A stretch of DNA of 46,755 bases from Phycisphaerae bacterium (GCA_022842805.1 JALHOX010000001.1:406-47160); one strand, 5' to 3'. Shown: positions 7,669 through 16,373, numbered from the stretch's first letter. The notes: generated by a model not told the origin, from the letters alone. Translations and numbers: made by a program.

Positions 7669-8691
7669 GTGACCAAGCGATCACGTTTGACGGCACGAAG
7701 GTGGGTCGCGAGGTTCGTGCCGTTGGCAGTGGTGCTGGGGGTGAGCGGTTGCGAGATTGCCTTCGAAAGAGCTTCTTCGCAAGCCTCGACTCAAGAGCGA
7801 AGCGATGAGCCGATTAAATCCCTCCTCGATCGCTGGCAAGCCACCACACCTGACAAGGGGTTGCCGAAGTACGTCGACGATCGGGCGATTGGTCAGGAAC
7901 TGTGGACGCGCGCGCCTTCCGGACAGATGACCGCAGCCGAGTCCCAGCAATTCTTCGACATCATTTACGCCCACGATCGTCACGGCGCTCGAACACAGCT
8001 CGCGCGGACTCCGAAGCTTTGGCCGGTCGGCGGAAATGCGTGGGTCCGAGCCGTGGCGATTTACCCGGCGATCACGACCGAGTTGCATTGGCGTCGCGCG
8101 GGCGACGCCGACTGGCATCGCGTCGAGCATTACGGCAGTTACGCATTTCTGGACCTCGGTGCGGCGAAGGCGGGGGACCAATGTGTGGCGCTGGAATACA
8201 AGTTGATCCGAGATGAGACACTGCTATGGCAAGGCGTGATCGATGCGACCTATGACGGGTATCACGGCCTGGACGAGTCATGCGAGATCGTCCGCGATCC
8301 GGCAGTGGACGCGTGGTTGGCGAAGGAGCTGTTTCAAGACGGAAATCTGGCGGTCCGCGCACCGTTGGCGGCGACCAATCCAGGCGGCATTCATGTCGCG
8401 ATCAAGATGGAGTTTCTGCGCGACGGAGTTGTCGTAGCGCGAGGCCATCGCGTGTATGGGCTGGGGCATGTTCCAAAGACTTGCGAGGGAGAATTTCGTA
8501 CAGAATCGATCGAGTGGCTGGTTCCCGACGCACGAACCGATGGCGACCGGGCGAAGTGGATCACGCGGGTCACGGGCGTGCCGGAACTGGCGGCGACGCC
8601 GGAGTACGACGGTGGAAACCCAACATTGCTGCCGCCACGAAAGGTTTGGGGCGGCGTGCTGGAGTATCCGCCGCGCGATTCGAGGCGATGA
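7669..8691 (+). CDS. Predicted lipoprotein of unknown function
   Basis: 340 residues from GTG 7669, which has GGGGAG upstream and gives a compact signal peptide: basic TKRSRLTARR, hydrophobic VPLAVVLG, lipobox VSGC. An in-frame ATG at 7618 overlaps the dioxygenase stop as ATGA and would add 17 residues, so translational coupling is an alternative. The mature protein is mixed alpha/beta in composition, with LWPVGGNAWVRAVAIYPAI and GDQCVALEYKLI; no known domain or catalytic motif is recognised. Transcription is probably closed by the hairpin at 8753-8782. It may form a two-gene unit with the dioxygenase, but a functional link is not supported beyond position. Confidence 0.82.
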   Translation: MTKRSRLTARRWVARFVPLAVVLGVSGCEIAFERASSQASTQERSDEPIKSLLDRWQATTPDKGLPKYVDDRAIGQELWTRAPSGQMTAAESQQFFDIIYAHDRHGARTQLARTPKLWPVGGNAWVRAVAIYPAITTELHWRRAGDADWHRVEHYGSYAFLDLGAAKAGDQCVALEYKLIRDETLLWQGVIDATYDGYHGLDESCEIVRDPAVDAWLAKELFQDGNLAVRAPLAATNPGGIHVAIKMEFLRDGVVVARGHRVYGLGHVPKTCEGEFRTESIEWLVPDARTDGDRAKWITRVTGVPELAATPEYDGGNPTLLPPRKVWGGVLEYPPRDSRR

Positions 8692-8705
8692 GCGTTTTGC
8701 TGGCG

Positions 8706-8737
8706 AAAAAAGAAGAGCAAGGCGGGAGCCTTGCTCT
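8706..8737 (-). terminator. Intrinsic terminator for the leftward DUF3352-like gene
   Basis: AGAGCAAGGC (8714-8723), a GGGA loop and GCCTTGCTCT (8728-8737) form a perfect 10-bp stem. On the minus strand the stem is followed by a T-rich stretch (complement of the A-rich 8706-8714). The leftward gene ending at 8795 therefore stops here, after first passing the other hairpin at 8753-8776. Confidence 0.85.
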
Positions 8738-8752
8738 ACGGGGACTCGTCAA

Positions 8753-8782
8753 CCCTCAACGCGTTCGCGTTGAGGGCTTTTT
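8753..8782 (+). terminator. Intrinsic terminator for the rightward lipoprotein gene
   Basis: CCCTCAACGC (8753-8762), loop GTTC, GCGTTGAGGG (8767-8776), then C and TTTTT (8778-8782). A perfect 10-bp stem with a U-tract on the plus strand, ending the unit that closes at 8691. Confidence 0.88.
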
Positions 8783-8794
8783 ATCAATCACCGA

Positions 8795-10717
8795 TCAGCC
8801 GTTGCTCGGCTCGGTCTTCTTCTCGGCCTCGCCGCTCTCGCTGCTCTCGGCCGGCTTGGGCGGCTCGCGATAGTTGAGCAGGGTGGTGGTCTTGAGGCCC
8901 AGGCCGTCGCGCGTCGTGCGCGAGTAGCTGGACTGCAGGTAGTCGAGCTTTCGCAGGACCTTGCCCATCTTGGTCGCCATCTGCAGCACCATGCGGCCGG
9001 CCGGATCCTTGTTGATCTCGGGGTTGACCATGCTCAGCATGGGCAGCATGCCGACCATGCTGGCGAGGCCTTCGCCGAACTTGGTCAGGTCGCTGAAGGA
9101 GGCGGACACGACTCCGTCGCCCAGGGGCTCGCCCTCGGCCTTGAAGCGGGCGTTGGTTTCGAAGCTCGGCGCGGCGCCGCTCAGGCAGGCCAGCGAGGCC
9201 TGAATCGCCTTCGGGCTCGAACCGAGCCAGAACCAGCCGTCCTTAATGCCGAAGGTCGGGTTGCTGAGGCCCGGCACCATCATCAGCATCGGATTGCTGA
9301 GCGTCTTGAAGCCCGCGGCGCCTTCGATGTTGGCGTCGGCGATGCCGCCTTGCTGCTGCTGCTTCATCATCTCGCCCGCGAAATTGCAGAGCTCGGTGAG
9401 CTTGGCGCTGGCGTGGTCGGCGTTGTTGACGCCGATCAGGAAGGCCCACTCGCCCGGGGCATAGGCGCTGCGGCCCGGCAGCGAGAAGCTGAGGAACTTG
9501 TTGCCGACCAGCTCGATGAGGTCCTTCTCCAGGTCGAAAGGCATGGTGGCCTTCTGCTGGTTGAATTGCTCGATCAGCGCCGCGCCATCCGGCACTTCCT
9601 TGGCGACGAACTCCAGGATCGAGCGATAGCCGGCGTTGAGGTCCACGCCGCTGCCGTAGTTGAAGCCGCTGGCGCCCTCGGGCACATACTTGAGCGGCTG
9701 GATCGAGGCCTCGCCGTTGAAGAAGGTCTTGTAGAGGACCGTGTCCTTCGCGCTCGACTTGAGCGCGGTGAACTGGTGGGTCTTGGTCTGCTTTTCCTTG
9801 GTGGCGGCGACCGAAGCGACGAAGTCGATCGCGTCGAACTGGGCGATGAGTTTGCGGCCCAGCTCCATCTCGGGCGACTTGGCGCCGTCCTCGTTGGCGG
9901 CCGAGAACTTGGTCTCGACCTCGTTCATCATGCCGTTGATCTGCTTAAAGAGCTTGTCGGCATCGAGGAACGTGGCGGCGTCGACCGGCTCGGGGAGGTC
10001 CTTGAAGCCGGCCTGGAAGCGATCGCTCGCAGCCAGCACATCGCCCGATTCGCCCTTGACGAGCGCCAGCACCTGCTCCGGATAGCCCGAACCGAAGCCC
10101 ATCACGATCACGCCCTTTTCGCGGGCGAGCAGCAGGCCCATCGGAACCGGCAGCGAGGGGAACGTGACGCGGTGGACGATGGACTCGCCCTCGCCCGTGG
10201 TGGCGAGTGCGATTTCGCCCTCGGGCGCCATCGAAACCAGCTTTTGAGCGACCTTCGAGAGCGAGTCGAAAATCGCTCCCGCGTCGGCCTTGGCGGGCGC
10301 CACGGCCAGCGCGACCTGGTTGGTCGGGAATTCGATCTTCATCGACATGGCCGTCTCGCCGGTGAACAGCCCGGCCCAATCGACCGAGTTGAACAGGTCC
10401 GACATCTGCTGCCACTGCGCGTCGAACTCGGCCGTGTTGGCGCTGTCGCCGGCTTCCGCGGCCATCTGCTCGCGGATCATCTTCTGCAGGTCTTTTTCGA
10501 AGTGCTCGGCGCAGATCGCGTCCCAGAACCTCTTGGTCTGCTCTTTGACGAAGCTCATGCCTTCGTGATCGCGCGTGTGCACCGCCATGTAAGCGTCGGC
10601 GGGCACGGACTTGGCCAGCTTGAAATCGCCGAAGCCGGCGAAGACCGGCAGCGCGCTCACGGCGGCGGCCAGGAAGGCCAGCCACGTACGGCGCGGATTG
10701 CGAATGGACGTCAGCAT
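8795..10717 (-). CDS. Secreted DUF3352-like protein of unknown function
   Basis: 640 residues from ATG 10717, preceded by CAGGAGA. An N-terminal signal peptide (RRTWLAFLAAAVSALPVFA) predicts export. The body begins KLAKSVPADAYMAVHTRDHEG and contains repeated beta-strand segments such as VALAVAPAKADAG and GVIVMGFGSGYPEQVLALV, resembling the DUF3352 family common in planctomycetes; no enzymatic motif is known for it. The tail is acidic and Glu/Ser-rich (ESSESGEAEKKTEP). It is monocistronic, with its own terminator at 8706-8737 and 515 bases of non-coding sequence upstream. The long in-frame extension upstream of 10717 is not coding-like. Family match is moderate; function unknown. Confidence 0.85.
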   Translation of the reverse strand: MLTSIRNPRRTWLAFLAAAVSALPVFAGFGDFKLAKSVPADAYMAVHTRDHEGMSFVKEQTKRFWDAICAEHFEKDLQKMIREQMAAEAGDSANTAEFDAQWQQMSDLFNSVDWAGLFTGETAMSMKIEFPTNQVALAVAPAKADAGAIFDSLSKVAQKLVSMAPEGEIALATTGEGESIVHRVTFPSLPVPMGLLLAREKGVIVMGFGSGYPEQVLALVKGESGDVLAASDRFQAGFKDLPEPVDAATFLDADKLFKQINGMMNEVETKFSAANEDGAKSPEMELGRKLIAQFDAIDFVASVAATKEKQTKTHQFTALKSSAKDTVLYKTFFNGEASIQPLKYVPEGASGFNYGSGVDLNAGYRSILEFVAKEVPDGAALIEQFNQQKATMPFDLEKDLIELVGNKFLSFSLPGRSAYAPGEWAFLIGVNNADHASAKLTELCNFAGEMMKQQQQGGIADANIEGAAGFKTLSNPMLMMVPGLSNPTFGIKDGWFWLGSSPKAIQASLACLSGAAPSFETNARFKAEGEPLGDGVVSASFSDLTKFGEGLASMVGMLPMLSMVNPEINKDPAGRMVLQMATKMGKVLRKLDYLQSSYSRTTRDGLGLKTTTLLNYREPPKPAESSESGEAEKKTEPSNG

Positions 10718-11232
10718 CGAACTCGTCTCCTGTTTACGGACGCCGGCCAGAGCACCGGCGTCCCGTGTTTCTTTCCCCGTCGAGCGGCCCGAACGAGGTA
10801 GGGGGTCTGATACGTCTTTGATCGACAGGGGTCGGGTCCGACCGTGAGCCGCTCCAATGCGCTCGCCGGGAGGTCGATCAAATGCTCGCCGCATGGAGAA
10901 TGCTAACTGATGATCGGCGGTCAGGCATCCAATCGCGCGGAAGCGCACGTTTAGGCACAAGTAACGACAGGAGGGCGGCGGGAGCAAGGGGAAAAGGGGG
11001 GCGCTTCGGGCGGTCGCACGACCGTAAACCAGTCGGGATGGCGATTTTGCGAGGCGCCGGAACGGGCCGACGACTCGCCGACCGTTGTCACAACGGGCAA
11101 AACTCGCGCGTCCCTGCGCCGGCGCACTCGCAGGGGCTGCGCGGTCCGCCGTACTATGCGGGGCCGTCGACGAGCGGACTGCATCGATCGGCGGCGTCGA
11201 CTCTCGCACCACTCGACCGGACGAGGTTGCTC
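10718..11232. other. Intergenic region, divergent, no gene seen
   Basis: 515 bases between two divergently transcribed genes. I see no credible ORF. It contains a 10-bp inverted repeat, TTTGATCGAC (10817-10826) and GTCGATCAAA (10873-10882), which encloses a smaller hairpin GGTCGG-GT-CCGACC (10830-10843). This lies 100-165 bases upstream of the leftward gene and could be an mRNA leader structure or a binding site. No convincing -10/-35 pair was found. Confidence 0.4.
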
Positions 11233-13473
11233 ATGCTCCTTTCCGCTCTGGCCATGACCGCCCTGCTGATCGCGGGGCTCGGGTTCTTCGCCTTTACCGC
11301 CAACAAGCGGCTGCGACTGCTGTTCGCAGCCCGCGCGCCCGAAAACCGCGGCGACCGAATGGGCGAACGGGTCGGCAATGTACTGACTTATATGTTCGGC
11401 CAAGCCCGGATGTTTCGATATCAGGCCGCCGGCATCGCCCACGCCTTCATCTTCGGCGGCTTCGTCGTCCTGGGCCTGCGGACGCTCGTGCTGATCGCCC
11501 GCGGCTACACCAGCAACCCGCACTTCGGCTTCTGGCTCTTCGACGACGGCACTTTGCTGGGCAACGCCTACCTCTTCGTCAAAGACATCATCAGCGTGCT
11601 GGTCGTGTGCGGCGTCAGCTATTTCCTGATTCAGAGATTGATCGTCAAGCCGAAGCGCATGGAGCTCTCAACCGAAGGCGTGGTCATCCTCTGCATGATC
11701 CTGGGGCTGATGTTCTCCGACATGACTTATGAAGCCGCGGCCTATCTCCGCGCGCAGAACGGCGCGGCCGCCTTCCACGCCGTCACGCCCGCCGCGTCAC
11801 TCTGGTCCTATGTGCTCGCGCCGCTGCCGATGAACGTGCTCAACACGCTGCACGCCGTCGGCTTCTGGCTGCACTCGATCATCGTGCTCGCGTTCCTGAA
11901 TTTCCTGCCCTACGGCAAGCACTTCCACATCCTGACCGTGCTGTCCAACGTGCTGACCAGCAACACCACGCAAATCGGCCTGCTGCGCGGCATCGCCGAC
12001 ATCGAGGGCAAGATCGAGCGCGAAGAGACGCTCGGGCTGAAAACCGTGCAGAACCTGCACTGGAAGGACGTGCTCGACTTCTACACCTGCACCGAGTGCG
12101 GCCGCTGCAGCGATATGTGTCCGGCGATGAACACCGGCAAGCTGCTTTCGCCCAAGCATCTGACGATGCAGCTTCGCGACCACATGTACGAGAATCAGGA
12201 TTTCCTGATTCAGCTTCGCCCCAAGCCCGCTGCGTCTGCGAACGGCGACGCGAATGGCGCAGAGGCCGGAGCGACCAGCGCCGACAGCGGCAGCTTCCAA
12301 TTGAAGGACGACGAAAAGTTCGCGCTGGTGCCGACGATCGTAAATCCGGAGGTGATCTGGGCCTGCACCACCTGCGGCGCCTGCGAGCAGGAATGCCCGG
12401 TGATGATTTCGTATGTCGACAAGATCGTCGGCATGCGCCAGAACATGGTCATGGAGCGGGGCGAATTCCCCGAGCAGTTGCAGAACGCTTTCCGCGGACT
12501 CGAGACCGTCGGCAACCCCTATAGCTTCGACAACAGCCAGCGGGCGGCGTGGGCCGAGGGGTTGAATGTCCCCTTGCGCAGCGAGAAGCCCGACGCCGAC
12601 TATCTCTTCTGGGTCGGCTGCTCGCCCTCCTTCGACGACCGCGCCCGCCGCATCGCCCGCGCCACCGCGCGGCTGATGCAGGAGGCCAAGGTCGATTTCG
12701 CGATCCTCGGACCCGAGGAAATGTGCAACGGCGATCCGGCCCGCCGCGCGGGAAATGAGTTCCTGTTTCAGACGATGGCGAAGACCAACGTCGAGGTGAT
12801 GAACAACTACGGCGTGAAGAAGATCGTCACGACGTGTCCGCACTGCTTTAACACGCTGGCCCGCGAGTATCCCGAGTTCGGCGGCAAATTCGAAGTGATC
12901 CACCACACCGACTTTTTGTGGAAGCTGCTGAAGGAAGGCCGCCTGCGGGCCAAGAACCGCATCGACGCCGCGATCACCTATCACGACTCGTGCTACATCG
13001 GCCGCTATCACGGCATCTACGACCCGCCGCGCGAGATTCTGCGGGCGATTCCGGGCCTGACCGTGGTCGACGCGCCGGAAAGCCGCAGCCGCGGCATGTG
13101 CTGCGGCGCGGGCGGCGCGCAGATGTGGAAGGAAGAGGAGCACATCGCGAGGCCGGGCAGCCGCGAAGGCGACGGCAAGGTGAACCACGCCCGCGTGAGA
13201 CAGCTCCTGCGCGTGTTGCCCGCTCGCGCGGTGGCCAAGAGCGCCGCGGCCAGCGGCGCCGTCGCCCCGGCGATGGACGCCACGGGCACGCCGCCGACCG
13301 CGGCCTGGGAAAACTCGACCGGCGACGACGTGGCGAAAATCGCCAGCGGCTGCCCCTTCTGCAAAACGATGCTCTCGGACGGTTTGACCGATCAGGGACA
13401 CGAGGAGATCGAGCAGCGCGACGTGGCGGAGTATCTGGCGCGGTCGGTGCTGGGGGATGAGGTGAAGGCGTAG
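11233..13473 (+). CDS. Membrane-bound (Fe-S) oxidoreductase with CCG domains (HdrD/GlpC/FadF-like)
   Basis: 746 residues. The start at 11233 has ACGAGG 8 bases upstream. About six membrane spans fill residues 1-260 (respiratory cytochrome b/NarI-like region: AHAFIFGGFVVLGLRTLVLI and HSIIVLAFLNFLPYG). Two 4Fe-4S motifs follow, CTECGRCSDMC from residue 286 and CTTCGACEQEC from residue 378. Then come cysteine-rich CCG-type segments: GCSPSFDD, TTCPHCFN, YHDSCYIGR, GMCCGAGGAQMW and SGCPFCKTML. This is the layout of heterodisulfide-reductase-related proteins that pass electrons between ETF or a similar donor and the quinone pool. A linker at about 415-445 (residues SANGDANGAEAGATSADSGS) is low-complexity. 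No ETF genes are in the window, so the electron donor is unknown. Confidence 0.92.
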   Translation: MLLSALAMTALLIAGLGFFAFTANKRLRLLFAARAPENRGDRMGERVGNVLTYMFGQARMFRYQAAGIAHAFIFGGFVVLGLRTLVLIARGYTSNPHFGFWLFDDGTLLGNAYLFVKDIISVLVVCGVSYFLIQRLIVKPKRMELSTEGVVILCMILGLMFSDMTYEAAAYLRAQNGAAAFHAVTPAASLWSYVLAPLPMNVLNTLHAVGFWLHSIIVLAFLNFLPYGKHFHILTVLSNVLTSNTTQIGLLRGIADIEGKIEREETLGLKTVQNLHWKDVLDFYTCTECGRCSDMCPAMNTGKLLSPKHLTMQLRDHMYENQDFLIQLRPKPAASANGDANGAEAGATSADSGSFQLKDDEKFALVPTIVNPEVIWACTTCGACEQECPVMISYVDKIVGMRQNMVMERGEFPEQLQNAFRGLETVGNPYSFDNSQRAAWAEGLNVPLRSEKPDADYLFWVGCSPSFDDRARRIARATARLMQEAKVDFAILGPEEMCNGDPARRAGNEFLFQTMAKTNVEVMNNYGVKKIVTTCPHCFNTLAREYPEFGGKFEVIHHTDFLWKLLKEGRLRAKNRIDAAITYHDSCYIGRYHGIYDPPREILRAIPGLTVVDAPESRSRGMCCGAGGAQMWKEEEHIARPGSREGDGKVNHARVRQLLRVLPARAVAKSAAASGAVAPAMDATGTPPTAAWENSTGDDVAKIASGCPFCKTMLSDGLTDQGHEEIEQRDVAEYLARSVLGDEVKA

Positions 13474-13547
13474 CGGTCGGACCGGCGTCGCGCCGGCTCA
13501 TTCGTTTTCCTGCGGTCACTCATTTGCGGGAGAATCCCTGCATCTTA

Positions 13548-13638
13548 CGCCCCAACGGGGCGTCGGAATGTAGCCACGGGTGGAGCGCAGCGGAACCCGT
13601 GGAACGATGTGCAGCGCGATCCTGCCCCGGCAGGGGCA
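13548..13638 (+). repeat. REP-type hairpin array, upstream arm
   Basis: Left flank of the transposase gene. It holds three palindromic pieces: GCCCCAACGGGGC (13549-13561), CCACGGGT...ACCCGTGG (13574-13581 with 13595-13602) and TGCCCC-GGCA-GGGGCA (13623-13638). Bases 13548-13590 match the reverse complement of 14219-14261 at 42 of 43 positions. Confidence 0.85.
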
Positions 13639-13670
13639 GAGGAAGCGCACCGAGTGAAAAGAGTCGCGAT

Positions 13671-14123
13671 ATGCCCGGTACATACTCGCAGTTATTGCTT
13701 CACATCGTCTTCTCGACCAAGAGTCGCACGCCGTGGCTTTCCGCCGACGTCACGCAGCGCCTCTATCCGTACATCGGCGGAATCGTCCGGGCCGAGCGAG
13801 GATCGCTATTCGACATCGGCGGCGTCGCCGACCACGTGCATCTATATCTGCGCTGGCGTCCGGACGGCGCGCTCTCAGACCTGATGCGCACGGTCAAGTC
13901 GAAATCGTCAAAGTGGGTTCACGAGACGTTTCCCGCATTTTCCGCATTCGCCTGGCAGGAGGGTTACTCGGCGTTTTCGGTGAGCAAGTCACAGGAAGAC
14001 GCGGTAAAGCGATACATCGCGGCGCAGGCGGAGCATCACAAGAAGGAGGACTTCAAGGCTGAACTGCTCCGCATTCTCCGGCTGCACGGCATCGAGTTCG
14101 ACGAGAAGTATGTGTTCGAATAA
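13671..14123 (+). CDS. IS200-like/RAYT single-strand transposase (Y1_Tnp)
   Basis: 150 residues, the full length of an IS200/IS605-type HUH transposase. DHVHLYL gives the two metal-binding His (55 and 57) and WQEGYSAFSVS supplies the catalytic Tyr99; KRYIAAQAEHHKKEDF and HGIEFDEKYVFE at the C-terminus are family-typical. The ATG at 13671 begins MPGTYSQLLLHIVFSTKSR, the conserved first strand; the longer frame from 13524 overlaps the repeat array and is not used. No accessory tnpB is present. Being flanked by palindromic repeats in mirror order makes it a REP-associated tyrosine transposase candidate, which cuts and joins single-stranded DNA at hairpins. Confidence 0.93.
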   Translation: MPGTYSQLLLHIVFSTKSRTPWLSADVTQRLYPYIGGIVRAERGSLFDIGGVADHVHLYLRWRPDGALSDLMRTVKSKSSKWVHETFPAFSAFAWQEGYSAFSVSKSQEDAVKRYIAAQAEHHKKEDFKAELLRILRLHGIEFDEKYVFE

Positions 14124-14148
14124 CGGGTCGTGATTCCGCGCGATCCCT

Positions 14149-14261
14149 TTGCCCCTCCGGGGCAAGACGCTCGGGGTACCCATATCCACGGGTTGCGCTC
14201 CGCCCGCGAGTACGCGGGCTGCGCTCCACCCGTGGCTACATTCCGCCGCCCCGTTGGGGCG
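14149..14261 (-). repeat. REP-type hairpin array, downstream arm (inverted)
   Basis: Mirror copy of the upstream array. TTGCCCC-TCC-GGGGCAA (14149-14165), CCACGGGT...ACCCGTGG (14186-14193 with 14228-14235) enclosing CCCGCG-AGTA-CGCGGG (14203-14218), then the GCCCCGTTGGGGC palindrome ending at 14260. Relative to the upstream arm the second hairpin has gained an inner stem and duplicated TGCGCTCC. Confidence 0.85.
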
Positions 14262-14394
14262 AAGATGCCTTGCCCGCGTGAGGCGAGGCCTTGCCCTTGC
14301 CCATCTGGCGTTGCGCGGTTCAGGGGCCCTCGCGCACGATACCATTTGAAGATTCTGAGGTGCGTGTCATCCGCAAACGGGAGAACGAAAACAT

Positions 14395-14574
14395 ATGCTT
14401 CGTGCCGAGCCAATCCTCGCCAAACTGAACGAACTCCGTCACGACGCCGAGGGCGACAAGACGGACATCGAATACATCGCGCTGCATCATGCCTTCTGCT
14501 TCATCTCCTACAAGATGGGCGAGTTTCAGGCCTATCTCGCCGAGGCGCAGCGGCAGCAGCCGGACGACGAATAG
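14395..14574 (+). CDS. Small protein of 59 residues, unknown function
   Basis: ATG 14395 to TAG 14574. It starts MLRAEPILAKLNELRH and continues IEYIALHHAFCFISYKMGEFQ, predicted mostly helical, with His-His, one Cys and a strongly acidic C-terminus (QQPDDE). GGGAG lies 11 bases upstream. Codon third positions are G/C-rich as in neighbouring genes, and the amphipathic order looks like a real protein, not noise. No family recognised. It sits between the transposase arm and the convergent ECF42 gene. Confidence 0.7.
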   Translation: MLRAEPILAKLNELRHDAEGDKTDIEYIALHHAFCFISYKMGEFQAYLAEAQRQQPDDE

Positions 14575-14624
14575 AACGTTCGGCCCGGATGTCGTCCGGG
14601 CAGGCGTGAGTGCGGCGCGCGCCC

Positions 14625-15878
14625 CTACTCGGCAGGCGCTCCGCCGGCTGCTCTTCGACGCCGTTCCAGAAACGCGCGGGTCGCCGCGCTCTCCGTCAAT
14701 CCGATGGCGATATGAAACGCTTCTTCAGAGGCGTGCCGATCGATCGTCGCCAGTGCGTTGGCGCGCACCACCCAGTAGGGCTGATAAGCGCGAACCGCCT
14801 GCGTCTCGAGCTGCGCCAACGCAGCCAGCGCGGCCTCCGGGCCGACCGCATTCAGCACGGCGGCGGCGCGTGCCACCGCCGCACCGATGGTGGGCCGCAG
14901 CTCCAGGAGCCGGTCGTAGAGGTGAACGATCGCCGCCCACGGGGTCTCGCCGGAGCGTCGGCGCTCCGCGTGGGCCGACTGAATCGCCGCCTCGATTTGG
15001 AATGGTCCGGCCTGACGAAAGGCGGACGCCAGGGCGAGTTCACGCTCGCCGCGCTCGATGAGGGTCGCGTCCCATTCGTTCGGATCCTGCTCGTCGAGCG
15101 GGACGAACGGGCGCTCGCCGCCCTGACGTGCCGGGCTGACGCGCGATTCGGAAAAGCAAAGCAGCGCCAGCAAGCCGCGACACTCCGGCTCATCGGGCAG
15201 CAACTCAACCAGCCAGCCGGCGAGCTGCAGCGCGGCGCGGCGCAGCAGGTCGGCCTCGGCCACGTCGACCGCGGCCTCATCGCGCCCGGCCGTAAACGCG
15301 GCGTAGACGGCGCGCTGAACATCGATCAGCCGTGCGGGCAATTCGTCGGGGCCGGGGATATCAAACGGAATCGCCGCCAGCCGGATTTTCGCCTTGGCGC
15401 GAACGAGCCGCTGCTCCATGGCCGCCGGCGAAACGAGATAGGCCCGCGCGATCGCGGCCACTTCGAGCCGAAAAATCACCTGCAGCATGAGCGGCGTGCG
15501 CACGCCGGAGTCGATCGCGGGGTGTGCGCAGACCATCAATAGCTTGAGCCGCTCATCGGGCCACGACAGGTCCGCCGACTCAGCGACAGCATGGGACATG
15601 CGCTCAAGCTCGGCCAGTGCCGCGCGTCCGCGACCAGCGCGGCGAGCCGCGTCGGTCGCATTGCGCCGCGCCGCGACCAACAACCACGCCGCGGGATTCT
15701 CAGGAATTCCGCGCCGCGGCCACGACAGCAGCGCATCGGCCAGCGCGTCGCCGAGCGCGTCCTCGGCCGCGGCCAGGTCTCCAAGCCGGGCCGCGAGCGT
15801 CGCGACCAGACGACCGTAGGATTCGGTGGCGACTTTTGAGACGGCGTCGCGACTCGCATCCGCCGCTTCAGCGCTCAT
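14625..15878 (-). CDS. ECF42-type RNA polymerase sigma factor (DUF6596 C-terminal extension)
   Basis: 417 residues. The N-terminal sigma-2 region includes LGDLAAAEDALGDALADALLSWP and PENPAAWLLVAARRNATDAAR; a sigma-4-like helix-turn-helix follows around IARAYLVSPAAMEQRLVRAKAKIR. The C-terminal half is the TPR-like DUF6596 domain (RLARLL-like WLVELLPDEPECRGLLALL, GPFQIEAAIQSAHAER, ALNAVGPEAALA). That composition and the neighbouring DGPF protein define the ECF42 group, whose extension is known to be needed for activity; no classical anti-sigma is present. The start is 13 bases after the DGPF stop, giving a two-gene operon. Target genes are unknown. Confidence 0.93.
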   Translation of the reverse strand: MSAEAADASRDAVSKVATESYGRLVATLAARLGDLAAAEDALGDALADALLSWPRRGIPENPAAWLLVAARRNATDAARRAGRGRAALAELERMSHAVAESADLSWPDERLKLLMVCAHPAIDSGVRTPLMLQVIFRLEVAAIARAYLVSPAAMEQRLVRAKAKIRLAAIPFDIPGPDELPARLIDVQRAVYAAFTAGRDEAAVDVAEADLLRRAALQLAGWLVELLPDEPECRGLLALLCFSESRVSPARQGGERPFVPLDEQDPNEWDATLIERGERELALASAFRQAGPFQIEAAIQSAHAERRRSGETPWAAIVHLYDRLLELRPTIGAAVARAAAVLNAVGPEAALAALAQLETQAVRAYQPYWVVRANALATIDRHASEEAFHIAIGLTESAATRAFLERRRRAAGGAPAE

Positions 15879-15891
15879 GCGATTGGGGCCC

Positions 15892-16236
15892 CTACATGAC
15901 CAGATTCGGTCGAATCTCGACGACGCCGTTGGGCGAGGGAACGCGCGCGGCCCATTTGATCGCCTCGTCCAGATTCGCCGCTTCGATCACATAGAAGCCG
16001 CCGAGCAGCTCCTTGCTGTCGGTGTAGGGGCCGTCCTGTACGTCGTGTTTGCCGGGTGTGAGCCGCACACGCGTGGCGGTCGCGGGAACCTGCAGCCCGG
16101 CGCCGCCGGCCATGACGCCGGCGCTTTGGACCGCCGCGGTGTAGGCCTGCCAGCCGGCCCAGTATGCCTGGGCTTGCGGCCCCTCGCGCTTGGCCATCTC
16201 CTCGGGCTTCTCGAAAATCAGCAAGGTGTACTTCAT
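15892..16236 (-). CDS. DGPF/YCII-related domain protein
   Basis: 114 residues, one ferredoxin-like YCII domain. KYTLLIFEKPEEM opens it, and VQDGPYTDSKELLGGFYVIEA contains the DGPF-type signature; the active-site-like Asp and the LDEAIKWA helix are typical. Such proteins are coded with ECF42 sigma factors and may modulate them or bind a small ligand; a direct anti-sigma role has not been established. Probably first gene of the operon with the sigma factor. Confidence 0.93.
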   Translation of the reverse strand: MKYTLLIFEKPEEMAKREGPQAQAYWAGWQAYTAAVQSAGVMAGGAGLQVPATATRVRLTPGKHDVQDGPYTDSKELLGGFYVIEAANLDEAIKWAARVPSPNGVVEIRPNLVM

Positions 16237-16373
16237 TGCGTGCTCCGTTCTTTCAAAGCCTGGGACCAGAAATCGGCGACGCTCGTTGCGCCGCCTTCAC
16301 CCCCATGTCGCGTGGCGGCGGCGACGGCCGACAGTCGTCGACTTTTTTTTCTGAAGTTCAGCCAGATCCGGCC

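Noticed and set aside
11797..13401. 534-residue minus-strand ORF
   Set aside because: Antisense to the iron-sulfur oxidoreductase, whose Cys motifs and membrane spans are unambiguous.
16320..16352. T-run near 16344 as a terminator
   Set aside because: The run is on the plus strand where no gene ends; both adjacent genes are leftward and the preceding stem is weak.
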